Shown here piece after piece: positions 51,256 through 59,291 of a stretch of 64,000 nt of DNA; position 1 is the stretch's first letter; each line of letters starts with the position of its first letter. The stretch spans positions 2,790,001 to 2,854,000 of the forward strand of contig NZ_CP012150.1 in NCBI RefSeq assembly GCF_001187505.1. Reading direction: 5' to 3'. Under the pieces are notes generated by a model that did not search any database, was not told where the DNA came from, and was given only the letters and a program-made list of their open reading frames with translations. This DNA is from Mycolicibacterium goodii. GTDB lineage: Bacteria > Actinomycetota > Actinomycetes > Mycobacteriales > Mycobacteriaceae. The position numbers and the translations under genes were made by a program.

Positions 51256-51925
51256 CCGACAATCCCTCCGAGGTCACGGTATCGCCGCGGCCCGGGTGGG
51301 CCGCGTTCACCCGTTGTAGAGGCGCGGGCTTCGGGTTGTATTGAACGACTGTGCACGGCGGTGAGCGAATTCCTTCGCCGCGCCGTTCCGCGCGCAAAAT
51401 CCTCCGTGACCGTGCGTTTTCCTACGCAACAAACCCGGCACCGGACTCAGGGAGCCGCCGATTCGGTGACGAGTGAAAAAGTCATACGATTTATTTCCGC
51501 AGCCGCGATGTTCGCGGCGTGTCCTGCATGCGCGCGTCGGATTTCGTAGCGGTCGGGCGATGTGAAGCCGTCGAGGACGTCGATGCACAGCGGCGGATCA
51601 GCGGTTGGAGAGCTAACCCACAGCGTGTGCTTGTAACCATGTTTGTCTCACGTCAATTTGCTGATTTCGTACCTCGCGAAGCTTGATCATTAGCACGGAT
51701 GCCTTGGGAATCCTTGCCAGAACTGCCTGCACACGTCTAACTGACGTTGGTGTAAGTAAATTCATTTGTGGCGTACTCAAAAAGGTGCTCACACAAGCCA
51801 TCTGCGATGTGCGGTATTCGCCGAGATGGTGGCCACGGTAAACGAAATCAATCGCCCCCGTTGTAGAGGAGACGCGAATCGCGATGTAGATTGCCTTGAG
51901 CAGATTGGCCACTTGGGGGATTGCA
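51256..51925. other. Low-GC intergenic region, 670 bp
   Basis: From about 51430 to 51900 the sequence is clearly more AT-rich than its surroundings. A leftward open frame of 99 codons (51613-51912; MANLLKAIYIAIRVSSTTGA...) is present, but its codon use is atypical and I see no family; it may be a foreign gene or chance. The region directly before 51926 should hold the promoter for the type VII-like pair. Signs of transfer are moderate. Confidence 0.4.
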
Positions 51926-52198
51926 ATGGCAAGCGATCTGAGAGTCGATTCGGGCGGGCTCAGGGCTGGGGCTGTCAGTAGCGGGTTGATCGCCGCTGAA
52001 CTGACGGTCGCTCATGTCGGCGTGGGCGCCGACAGCCCGACGCACGCGGGCGTGTCGGCGATGGACGCTGCCGTCACCGCCGCGCGTTCCCGTCAGTCCA
52101 CTCGGATCACTGCCCAGGCGGCCGACATGCTGGCCGGCGCGCTTCTCTTCGAGACTGCCGACGAAGACTCTGCTGGGGGTATGGCGGAGTTGATGTGA
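51926..52198 (+). CDS. Small helical protein of the type VII-associated pair
   Basis: A 90-residue protein: ASDLRVDSGGLRAGAVSSGLIAAELT ... MDAAVTAARSRQSTRITAQAADMLAGALLFETADEDSAGGMAELM. The residue pattern (LRVD-x-GGLRAGA, A-rich helices, a T/D-rich turn) resembles EspC/DUF2580-like and the small partner of Rv0025-type gene pairs. Its stop overlaps the next gene's GTG, so both products are made together. It is probably secreted or chaperoned with its partner; this is inference. Confidence 0.6.
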   Translation: MASDLRVDSGGLRAGAVSSGLIAAELTVAHVGVGADSPTHAGVSAMDAAVTAARSRQSTRITAQAADMLAGALLFETADEDSAGGMAELM

Positions 52199-52749
52199 GC
52201 ACGACCCACACCGCCGGAAGCCCCGGCGCCATACCCACGCGTTCCCAGATAGAAAATTGGGACACAAGCCATCTCGACGATGCGGCCATGCGCTGGCGTC
52301 AGATGGCCGCGCAGTCCGAGGAACTGTTCGAATGGCACCGGCAGAACGTGGCCGCCCCAGGAGGAAGCGAATGGTCCGGCAGCGCCGGCGAGGCTGCGCT
52401 CGATCGCGTGACCGTCGACGCGGCGCTCGTCCGGCGGCAGGGTGACATCCAGCGCGAGGCCGCCAACATCGCCGAGGACGGCAGCCGCGACATCCGGCGG
52501 TCGGTGAATCAGGTTCTCGAGGCGATCGCACTGGCGGAGGCCGACGGCTTTCAGGTCGGCGAAGACCTGTCCGTGCGCGACACCCGGCGAATTGATGTGG
52601 CGACGATGGCGAAGCGTTTCACCGCCTCGCGTGAGCATGCCGAAGACATTCGCTGGCACGCCGAGCGGCTGGTGCAGGCCGACATCTATCTGGGCCAGAG
52701 ACTCGAGATGAAGGCCCTCGAACTCGACGAGATCATGTTCGAGAGCTGA
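52195..52749 (+). CDS. WXG/PPE-like helical protein, partner in a type VII-like pair
   Basis: A 184-residue protein starting SRSQ-like TRSQIENWDTSHLDDAAMRWRQMAAQSEELFEWHRQNV and then SEWSGSAGEAALDRVTVDAALVRRQGD, which carries W-S-G, a WXG-type turn between two helices. The layout matches the N-terminal domain of Rv0026-like proteins, but those have a further C-terminal domain of about 250 residues that is missing here; it ends in a helix AERLVQADIYLGQRLEMKALELDEIMFES. It may be a complete short form. GTG 52195 overlaps the upstream stop. Confidence 0.6.
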   Translation: MSTTHTAGSPGAIPTRSQIENWDTSHLDDAAMRWRQMAAQSEELFEWHRQNVAAPGGSEWSGSAGEAALDRVTVDAALVRRQGDIQREAANIAEDGSRDIRRSVNQVLEAIALAEADGFQVGEDLSVRDTRRIDVATMAKRFTASREHAEDIRWHAERLVQADIYLGQRLEMKALELDEIMFES

Positions 52750-52972
52750 CCCGGTACGGGGCCCGTCGAACCGCGCTCGGATGGCGTCCGGTCGTGTTCG
52801 CGGCGCAATTGCGGTCCAGAAAGTTCGGCGGTAGCTGTCGTCCGTTCGCGACGCACCCCGGCGCCTTTGCCCGCCGGAATGTCGCCCCACTCGGGCCGCG
52901 TCGTGGCGGATGTGACGCAGATGGATTCGCCAAGCTCCGGTCGTGGCAGTGGCCGCGTCGTAGCCTGGGGAC

Positions 52973-53974
52973 GTGGCCGAACTGACCGAGGTTCGCGCCG
53001 CCGATCTGGCGGCCCTGGAATTCTTCACAGGTTGTCGACCGTCCGCACTGGAAACGCTGGCCACGCAGTTGCGTCCGCTGCAAGCCGAACCCGGCCAGGT
53101 GCTGATCCGCCAGGGTGAGCCCGCGGTGACGTTCATGCTCATCGAGTCCGGACGCGTCCAGGTCAGTCATGCCGTCGCCGACGGCCCGCCGATCGTCCTG
53201 GACATCGAGCCCGGCCTCATCGTCGGCGAGATCGCGCTGCTGCGCGACGCCCCGCGCACGGCGACCGTGGTGGCGACCGAACCGGTGATCGGCTGGATCG
53301 GGGACTGCGACGCGTTCGACACGATCCTGCATCTGCCCGGCATGTTCGACCGGTTGGTGCGGATCGCGCGTCAGCGCCTGGCGGCGTTCATCACGCCCAT
53401 CCCGGTGCAGGTGCGCACCGGGGAGTGGTTCTACCTGCGGCCGGTGCTGCCCGGTGACGTCGAACGCACGCTCAACGGCCCCGTCGAATTCTCCAGCGAA
53501 ACGTTGTACCGACGGTTCCAGTCCGTGCGGAAACCGACGCGGGCCCTGCTCGAGTACCTGTTCGAGGTCGACTACGCCGACCACTTCGTCTGGGTGATGA
53601 CCGAGGGCGCACTCGGGCCGGTGATCGCCGACGCCCGGTTCGTGCGCGAGGGACACGACGCCGAGACGGCCGAGGTCGCGTTCACCGTGGGCGATGACTA
53701 CCAGGGCCGGGGCATCGGCAGCTTTCTCATGGGGGCGTTGATCGTCTCCGCCAATGACCTTGGTGTACAACGCTTCAACGCCAGAGTCCTCACCGACAAC
53801 ATGGCGATGCGCAAGATCATGGATCGGCTCGGAGCGGTGTGGGAGCGGGAAGATCTGGGCGTGGTGTTGACGGAAGTGGACGTGCCGCCGGTCGACACGG
53901 TGCCGTTCGAGCCCGAGCTGATCGACGCGATCCGCGACGCCACCCGCAAGGTCATCCGGGCGGTGGGCCAGTGA
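52973..53974 (+). CDS. pat: cAMP-regulated protein lysine acetyltransferase Pat
   Basis: A 333-residue two-domain protein. The N-terminal cyclic-nucleotide-binding domain has GQVLIRQGEPAVTFMLIESGRVQV and the phosphate-binding cassette VGEIALLRDAPRTATVV; the C-terminal GNAT domain has FYLRPVLPGDVERTL and the acetyl-CoA-binding GDDYQGRGIGSFLMGAL. Orthologues in M. smegmatis (MSMEG_5458) and M. tuberculosis (Rv0998) acetylate acyl-CoA/acetyl-CoA synthetases and are switched on by cAMP. GTG 52973. Its stop overlaps the next gene's GTG. Confidence 0.95.
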   Translation: MAELTEVRAADLAALEFFTGCRPSALETLATQLRPLQAEPGQVLIRQGEPAVTFMLIESGRVQVSHAVADGPPIVLDIEPGLIVGEIALLRDAPRTATVVATEPVIGWIGDCDAFDTILHLPGMFDRLVRIARQRLAAFITPIPVQVRTGEWFYLRPVLPGDVERTLNGPVEFSSETLYRRFQSVRKPTRALLEYLFEVDYADHFVWVMTEGALGPVIADARFVREGHDAETAEVAFTVGDDYQGRGIGSFLMGALIVSANDLGVQRFNARVLTDNMAMRKIMDRLGAVWEREDLGVVLTEVDVPPVDTVPFEPELIDAIRDATRKVIRAVGQ

Positions 53975-54810
53975 ATGCCTCCGCCCACGGCAGGCGGCCG
54001 GCCCTGAACAAGGACACCAAGGTGTGCATATCGCTGGCCGCGCGGCCCAGCAACCACGGCACCCGCTTCCACAACTACCTCTACGACAAACTCGGGCTCG
54101 ACTTCCTCTACAAGGCGTTCACCACCACCGACATCGCGGCGGCGATCGGCGGCGTGCGGGCGCTGGGCATCCGCGGGTGTTCGGTGTCGATGCCGTTCAA
54201 ACAGGACGTGATGGCGCTGGTCGACGAGATCGAACCGTCGGCGCGGGCCATCGACGCGGTGAACACGATCGTCAACGAGGACGGGCGCCTGGTCGCGTCG
54301 AACACCGACTACATCGCGGTGCAGGCGCTCATCGAGGACCACGGGCTGGCCCGGGACCGCCCGGTGCTGATCCGGGGCAGCGGCGGCATGGCCAACGCCG
54401 TGGGAGCGGCGTTCCGCGACAGCGGGTTTCGTCGCGGGACCATCGTCGCGCGCAACCGCGACACCGGCGCCGCGCTGGCGTCGCGGCTCGGCTACGACTA
54501 TGCACCCGAGGTCGGCGACCGCACCGCGCCGGTGCTGGTCAACGTCACACCGATCGGGATGGCGGGCGGACCCGACGCGCACCGCAGCGCCTTCGAACCG
54601 CCGACCATCGACGCGGCGGCCGTGGTGTTCGACGTCGTCGCCATGCCCGCCGAGACGCCGCTGATCGAGGCGGCCCGCGCCGCGGGCAAGCCGGTGATCA
54701 CCGGCGCCGAGGTGATCGCGCTGCAGGCCGCCGAGCAGTTCGAGCGGTACACCGGCGTGCGTCCCACCGCCGAGCAGGTCGCCGAGGCGTCCGCGTTCGC
54801 CCGGGCGTGA
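53971..54810 (+). CDS. Shikimate dehydrogenase-like protein
   Basis: A 279-residue protein: VCISLAARPSNHGTRFHNYLYDKLGLDFLYKAF at the start, the SVSMPFKQDVMALVDEI segment (catalytic Lys in the substrate domain), NTDYIAVQALIEDHG, nucleotide motif IRGSGGMANAVGAAFRDSG, and NVTPIGMAGGPDAHRSAF. The family reduces 3-dehydroshikimate, but the N-terminal substrate motif (S-x-S) is altered (CISLAARP), as in shikimate-dehydrogenase-like paralogues acting on other substrates. GTG 53971 overlaps pat, so it is cotranslated with a cAMP-controlled acetylase. Confidence 0.85.
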   Translation: MNASAHGRRPALNKDTKVCISLAARPSNHGTRFHNYLYDKLGLDFLYKAFTTTDIAAAIGGVRALGIRGCSVSMPFKQDVMALVDEIEPSARAIDAVNTIVNEDGRLVASNTDYIAVQALIEDHGLARDRPVLIRGSGGMANAVGAAFRDSGFRRGTIVARNRDTGAALASRLGYDYAPEVGDRTAPVLVNVTPIGMAGGPDAHRSAFEPPTIDAAAVVFDVVAMPAETPLIEAARAAGKPVITGAEVIALQAAEQFERYTGVRPTAEQVAEASAFARA

Positions 54811-54816
54811 GGCGAA

Positions 54817-55536
54817 TCAGGGTGTGATGACCGTCTTTTCGTCGATCGTCGACGTGGCGTCGAGCATCGGGCCGATCTGGTCCTCGGTGCCGTCGGCGTT
54901 GAGCTGCAGTACATAGAGGCCGTCGCTGCCGGGGATCACCACGGTCTTCTGGGCGATCAACCGCCGTTGGCCGTCGCGGACGTACACGCCACCGATCTGG
55001 TAGGCGTCGAAACCGCCGAGCGTGTCCGCTGACCCTTCGCTGCCCTGACCGTCATAGCCCGGCAGGTTCTTGATCTCGTTGGGTGCGTACTCGATGATCT
55101 TGGCGGGGTCCACGTCGCCGGTGAGTCGTGACATCAGCGCGACGATCGTGGGCGGGTCCTCGGCGAACGCCGGATCGGTCGAGATCATCGCCGACCACGC
55201 CCACTCCGGGGTGTCCGGCCCCATGTCCGCCCACCCCGCGGGTATCGGTATGTCCAGCACCGGCGTACCCGGATCGCCGCGGTGCACGGGCGTTTCCATG
55301 ATTTCGTTGTCGCGGATGTAGTCGACGATCGTGTAGTGGGATCCGGACGCGCCGTCCTCCTTGGGCCCGGGGGCAGCTGTGTCGGTGCTCTCCGCGGCGG
55401 TGCTGGTCTCGGATGTGTCGGTGCCCGCGGCCGTGGTGGCCTCACCGGCTGTCACGTCGGATCCGCACCCGGCCAGCGCGAACGCGAGTGCACAGGCGGC
55501 CAGGAAAACTCCACCCGCTCGCAAAGATGTGGTCAT
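54817..55536 (-). CDS. LpqN/LpqT-family lipoprotein
   Basis: A 239-residue lipoprotein: signal peptide ending LAGC (lipobox), a Thr/Ala/Ser linker, then a domain starting YTIVDYIRDNEIMETPVHRGDPGTPVLDIPIPAGWADMG and ending in YVLQLNADGTEDQIGPMLDATSTIDEKTVI, the Lpp-LpqN pattern seen in LpqN and LpqT. It would be anchored outside the membrane; LpqN family members interact with host or envelope proteins. Convergent to the shikimate-like gene. Confidence 0.85.
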   Translation of the reverse strand: MTTSLRAGGVFLAACALAFALAGCGSDVTAGEATTAAGTDTSETSTAAESTDTAAPGPKEDGASGSHYTIVDYIRDNEIMETPVHRGDPGTPVLDIPIPAGWADMGPDTPEWAWSAMISTDPAFAEDPPTIVALMSRLTGDVDPAKIIEYAPNEIKNLPGYDGQGSEGSADTLGGFDAYQIGGVYVRDGQRRLIAQKTVVIPGSDGLYVLQLNADGTEDQIGPMLDATSTIDEKTVITP

Positions 55537-55791
55537 GGCGGATTCTCCGATCGGTCCGAAACGGGCACACCTGCAAGCGGCGTACGCAGATGATACGTCG
55601 GCAAGGAGATTTTCTTTGCCAAAACCACACGATCTTGTGGCGACCGCGTGCCCGTGACTTTCGCAGGCGACGTCGGCAATTGCCTCCCGCGTCGGGTTCT
55701 CGGCATCGTCCCCCGGGCGACGGCCGACGGGCGGCGTCGACGATGAGGCGCCCGCCGCATTCGCTGAGCACAGTGATTCGGGTGCTCGTGA

Positions 55792-56763
55792 TCAGAACGC
55801 GAGATCGCGCGGCGCGAAGCGGTCCGTGACGTTTCCGGCGAGGGACTCGTCATAGGGATCGACCGCGACGGCTCGGCCCGCCGCGGGCAGTTCGAGGCGG
55901 TCGAACTCGACCCAGATGGTGCTCGGGCTGGTGCTGAGCTCGAAGAAGTACAGCCTGTGCGTCAGGTCGGACACCGTGCGGTATTCGGTGTTGTAGACCC
56001 CGAATTCGCCGTACGGCGCGCCGAACGGCACCGACACGTTGCGCATCACGGCCATGACACTCGCCACGCCCTGCCGGATGTTGGCGGGCTCGGGCAGCAG
56101 CGCGGCGTAATACGCGGCCCGCTGGAACCGGTCGACGGGGTTGACGTTGCCGGGCAGCGGCAGTTCACGGCTGGGGTGGGAGAAGTCCTGTTCGGCCAGC
56201 AGTGCGAGTTGTTCGTCGTAGGTGGGGTCGTTGGTCATCAGCGTGTACTGCCTGCCGTGGTGCACCACGAGCTTGCCCGCCTCGAGCTCGAGGATCGCCG
56301 AGTCGCCCGCGCTGTCCTCGATCGCCAGGTGCAGCGTGGCCTCGCGGCCGCGGGCGCCGACCATGACCAACTGGACGTCCTGCATGAGCTCGAGCGCCTC
56401 TTCGACCGTGGCGGCCTGGTCCAGCAGGTACTGCGCCCACAAGCCGGTGTGCAGGCCGGGGAGGTCGGGATTGCGTGGCCCCACGTCGGTCGACCTGAGG
56501 TAGAGCGCGTGGACGCCGAGGCCCGCGGCGTTGATGCCGTCGACGGTGCCGAGCCCATACACCGTGGTGACGAGGCTGGCGTGGCGGCTGGTCCAGCGCA
56601 GCGGATTCTGCGCGACCACCGGATGGCCCGCCAGCAGGCCGCCGTCACGGTCGCGGCCGCTGGCAAAAGCCACGATCAGCGGCTCCGTCGACTCCGGCCA
56701 GTCCATGCTGCGTCCGCTCAGCACGGCCAACTTGTTGCTGTTCCACAGAACCCGAGTGCACAT
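55792..56763 (-). CDS. Choloylglycine hydrolase-family (penicillin acylase-like) amidohydrolase
   Basis: A 323-residue N-terminal nucleophile hydrolase. The sequence starts MCTRVLWNSNKLAVLSGRSMDW: Cys2, exposed by removal of Met1, is the nucleophile, followed by Arg and Asp (GRSMDW) of the active site. DGINAAGLGVHALYL and MTNDPTYDEQLALL (substrate/asparagine loop) also fit. It hydrolyses a linear amide such as a bile-salt-like or N-acyl compound; no signal peptide is visible, so cytosolic. It is transcribed alone. Confidence 0.85.
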   Translation of the reverse strand: MCTRVLWNSNKLAVLSGRSMDWPESTEPLIVAFASGRDRDGGLLAGHPVVAQNPLRWTSRHASLVTTVYGLGTVDGINAAGLGVHALYLRSTDVGPRNPDLPGLHTGLWAQYLLDQAATVEEALELMQDVQLVMVGARGREATLHLAIEDSAGDSAILELEAGKLVVHHGRQYTLMTNDPTYDEQLALLAEQDFSHPSRELPLPGNVNPVDRFQRAAYYAALLPEPANIRQGVASVMAVMRNVSVPFGAPYGEFGVYNTEYRTVSDLTHRLYFFELSTSPSTIWVEFDRLELPAAGRAVAVDPYDESLAGNVTDRFAPRDLAF

Positions 56764-56814
56764 GGCCCGCAGACTAGTTCACTGCAGGCGGCAACTCTGT
56801 GGTATCAACGCGCC

Positions 56815-57474
56815 GTGCGCCTGTGTGCGGCGGCCGTCGCGATGTGTATCGCGGTGGCACCGGTCATCGCGGCCTGCGGCGAGCAGGCCCCGCCCAGCGC
56901 GTCGTCGGTGACGACGACGGGCGGCGTCGTCGGGCCCGTCAACCCGGCCAGGATCGACCGGGTGCGCTACGACCTGCCGCCCGGATACGAGTTCGGCGGG
57001 GTCGACGGGCGCGCCGACCCGGTGTCGCAGTGGGGCTTCGCGGCGGGCTGGGTCGCCGAACCGCCGCAGTGCGGCGCGGCCGCGGTGGGCGCCGTCGACC
57101 TCGCGAGCGTGCGGGGCTGGACCGGGTCGGGTCCCGGTGGCATCGTGTACGCCACCGTCGGGAACAGCGTCGCGAACACCGTCGCCGAGTGTGCGCAGTG
57201 GACCGTGACGGGTGGGCACTCGACCGCGACCGTGACGCGATTGGACGCACCGGCCATCGAAGGGGCCCGCACCACCGGCATGAGCGCCAACGTCGTCACC
57301 GTCGTCGAAGGCGGAACCGAGACCCAGGCGCACGCCGACACATTCACCGCCGAACTGGACAACCACCGCTGCACGGTCACCGTCATCACCGATCCGGGCT
57401 CGCCGAGCGCCGCGCTCGACACCGCGTTCGCGGCCGAGCTGCTGGTGAAAACCGTGTCGGCATTACGGGGTTGA
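56815..57474 (+). CDS. Lipoprotein, DUF5642-like
   Basis: A 219-residue protein, GTG start at 56815, with a signal peptide (LCAAAVAMCIAVAPVIAAC) ending in a lipobox-like AAC. The domain has IDRVRYDLPPGYEFGGVDG, PPQCGAA and TFTAELDNHRCTVTVI, resembling the following gene's protein in layout: two adjacent lipoproteins of similar type, probably a duplication with strong divergence. Function unknown. It is divergent from the choloylglycine-type hydrolase. Confidence 0.7.
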   Translation: MRLCAAAVAMCIAVAPVIAACGEQAPPSASSVTTTGGVVGPVNPARIDRVRYDLPPGYEFGGVDGRADPVSQWGFAAGWVAEPPQCGAAAVGAVDLASVRGWTGSGPGGIVYATVGNSVANTVAECAQWTVTGGHSTATVTRLDAPAIEGARTTGMSANVVTVVEGGTETQAHADTFTAELDNHRCTVTVITDPGSPSAALDTAFAAELLVKTVSALRG

Positions 57475-57503
57475 ACCCGTTGCGGCGGGTACATTTACCC
57501 GCG

Positions 57504-58181
57504 ATGTCGAACCCCATGCGCACCCTGACACTCGTCACCTCGGGCCTGCTGGCGTCTGCCACGGCGCTCGTCGGCTGCAGTTCGGACGGACCGGCGTACC
57601 CCAACGCCGACATCGCCAACGTGTCGCAGCTGCGGTCGTCGTTCGGGCCCGATTTCAAGGTCAGCGAGGTGGCGCCCACCGGTATCGACCCGAAACTGCT
57701 CTCGCCGCAGAAGTTGCCGGACGGGGTGAAGTTCGAGCCCGCCGACTGCGCGAAGGTCGCCGAGGGGCAACAGTTCCCGGCCGGGCTGAAGGGGAACATG
57801 GCCGCGACCGCGGCCGAGGGCGAAGGCAACCGGTTCATCGTGATGGCCGTCGAGACCTCCGAGCCCATCCCGCTGACCGATCCCGGTGACGCGTGCAAGC
57901 GGGTGAAGTTCCTCGGCGCGGGCGCGCGGGGGCAGGTCGACGTGGTCGAGTCACCGCCGATCGACGACGCGCGCACCGTCGGCACGCATCGCATCGTGCA
58001 GACCGTGATCCAGGGCCGGCCTCGCACCGGTGAGCTGTACAACTACGTCGCCAGCTTCGACAACTACATGGTGATCGTGACGGCCAACCCGCTGGTGCTG
58101 CCGGACAAGCCGGTGGCCAAGGTCAACACCGAACGTGCCCGTGAATTGCTCTCGGCGGCCGTGGCTGCGGTCCGGGGATAG
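57504..58181 (+). CDS. Lipoprotein of the Rv0999 type
   Basis: A 225-residue lipoprotein starting at ATG 57504: signal peptide LTLVTSGLLASATALVGC with lipobox LVGC. The mature protein has IANVSQLRSSFGPDFKVSEVAP, DPKLLSPQKLPDGVKFEPADCAKVAEGQQFP and DNYMVIVTANPLVLPDKPVAKVNTERARELLSAA. The two cysteines ADC and DACKR may form a disulfide. The position between pat and the AlkB-like gene corresponds to Rv0999. Function is unknown. Confidence 0.75.
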   Translation: MSNPMRTLTLVTSGLLASATALVGCSSDGPAYPNADIANVSQLRSSFGPDFKVSEVAPTGIDPKLLSPQKLPDGVKFEPADCAKVAEGQQFPAGLKGNMAATAAEGEGNRFIVMAVETSEPIPLTDPGDACKRVKFLGAGARGQVDVVESPPIDDARTVGTHRIVQTVIQGRPRTGELYNYVASFDNYMVIVTANPLVLPDKPVAKVNTERARELLSAAVAAVRG

Positions 58182-58183
58182 GG

Positions 58184-58780
58184 CTAGCGGACATTGTGCG
58201 GCCGGAACTGGATGCTGATCCGCGGGCCGATCAGCCTGCTCGTCTTCGGCACCGAGTGCTCCCACGTGCGCTGACACGAACCACCCATCACCAGCAGGTC
58301 GCCGTGCTGCTGCTGCAGCCGCAGAGCGTGCCCGCCGCCGCGTGGGCGTAACGCGAAAACCCTTGTGGCGCCCAGGCTGACGATGGCCACCATGGTGTCG
58401 CGGGTGCGGCTGCGGCCGATGGTGTCGCCGTGCCAGGCCACGCTGTCGTCGCCGTCGCGGTACAGGCACAGCCCGGCCGTGGTGAACGGCTCGCCGAGTT
58501 CGCGGCCGTACGTGTCGTTGAGCCTGCGGCGGATCTGCTTGAGGCGCGGATGCGGGGCGGGCTCGTCGACCAGGTTGTGGAAGCTCACCAGCCGGGGAAC
58601 GTCGACCACGCGGTCATACATCTCGCGATGCTCGGCCCGCCACGGGATGGTGTCCATCAACTCTTCGAACAGCGAATCGGCGTCGGTCAACCAGCCCGAA
58701 CGCAGCTCGATCCAGGCGCCGTTGCCCAGCGGGCGACGTTCGGCATGCTCGAACAACGAGCCTTGCACCGCCAGCTCCAT
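58184..58780 (-). CDS. AlkB-like 2-oxoglutarate/Fe(II) dioxygenase
   Basis: A 198-residue protein: VSFHNLVDEPAPHPRLKQIRRRLNDTYGREL, SVAWHGDTIGRSRTRDTMVAIVSLGATRVFAL with the HxD iron ligands (WHGDTIG), and SCQRTWEHSVPKTSRLIGPRISIQFRPHNVR with the distal His and the 2OG-binding Arg pair. It should repair alkylated DNA/RNA bases or demethylate nucleic acid. ATG 58780 chosen because the family's ORF begins MELAVQGSLF. Matches Rv1000c by position. Confidence 0.88.
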   Translation of the reverse strand: MELAVQGSLFEHAERRPLGNGAWIELRSGWLTDADSLFEELMDTIPWRAEHREMYDRVVDVPRLVSFHNLVDEPAPHPRLKQIRRRLNDTYGRELGEPFTTAGLCLYRDGDDSVAWHGDTIGRSRTRDTMVAIVSLGATRVFALRPRGGGHALRLQQQHGDLLVMGGSCQRTWEHSVPKTSRLIGPRISIQFRPHNVR

Positions 58781-58813
58781 GCGCGCGAGTGTATCGCACA
58801 CACGTTCGATGTG

Positions 58814-59245
58814 TCAGAGGCGTGCGGCGCCCGGTCCGCGTTCGGCCAGGACGTCACCCGGGTTGGTCAGCTGACATGTCTTGAGGCTCAGGCAGCCGCA
58901 GCCGATGCAGCCAGTCAGGTTGTCGCGCAAGCGTTGCAGATGCATGATCCGATCGTCGAGGTCCTGGCGCCAACCCGCCGAGAGTCGTGCCCAGTCCTTG
59001 CTGGTGGGCACCCGATCGGTGGGCAGTGTCGCCAGCGCCTCCCGGATGCGGGCCAGCGGGATGCCCAGGCGCTGCGACATCCGGATGAACGCGACGCGGC
59101 GCAGCGTCTCCCGGGCGTAGCGGCGCTGGTTACCCGAGGTGCGCCGGCTCGCGATGAGGCCCTCGCGCTCGTAGAAGTGCAGCGCCGAGACCGCGACGCC
59201 GCTGCGTTGAGCGAGCTCACCTGGGGTCAGTTCGGGCATGTCCAT
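58814..59245 (-). CDS. soxR: Redox-sensing MerR-family regulator SoxR
   Basis: A 143-residue MerR regulator. The N-terminal winged helix ([26 protein letters not shown]) is followed by a dimerisation helix and the [2Fe-2S] cluster site Cys113-x2-Cys116-x-Cys118-x5-Cys124 ([12 protein letters not shown]). Oxidation of the cluster by redox-cycling compounds activates it. A SoxR box covers its promoter at 59248-59269. In actinobacteria SoxR controls efflux and oxidoreductase genes rather than soxS. It is divergent from arcA. Confidence 0.93.
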   Translation of the reverse strand: MDMPELTPGELAQRSGVAVSALHFYEREGLIASRRTSGNQRRYARETLRRVAFIRMSQRLGIPLARIREALATLPTDRVPTSKDWARLSAGWRQDLDDRIMHLQRLRDNLTGCIGCGCLSLKTCQLTNPGDVLAERGPGAARL

Positions 59246-59247
59246 GA

Positions 59248-59269
59248 CACCTAAACCTTACTTCAGGTG
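59248..59269. promoter_or_regulatory. SoxR box
   Basis: The sequence CACCTaAA-ccttac-TTcAGGTG has the SoxR operator layout (CCTCAA-N6-TTGAGG class): matched 5-base outer arms (59248-59252 and 59265-59269) and AA/TT inner pairs at 18-bp spacing. It lies three bases before the soxR start and 22 bases before the arcA start, so both genes may be affected. Confidence 0.75.
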
Positions 59270-59291
59270 GATTTGAGGCTACGGTTCTCAT

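Noticed and set aside
51613..51912. A 99-codon leftward frame (MANLLKAIYIAIRV...)
   Set aside because: Atypical codon use and no similarity; kept only as a doubtful open frame in the AT-rich region.
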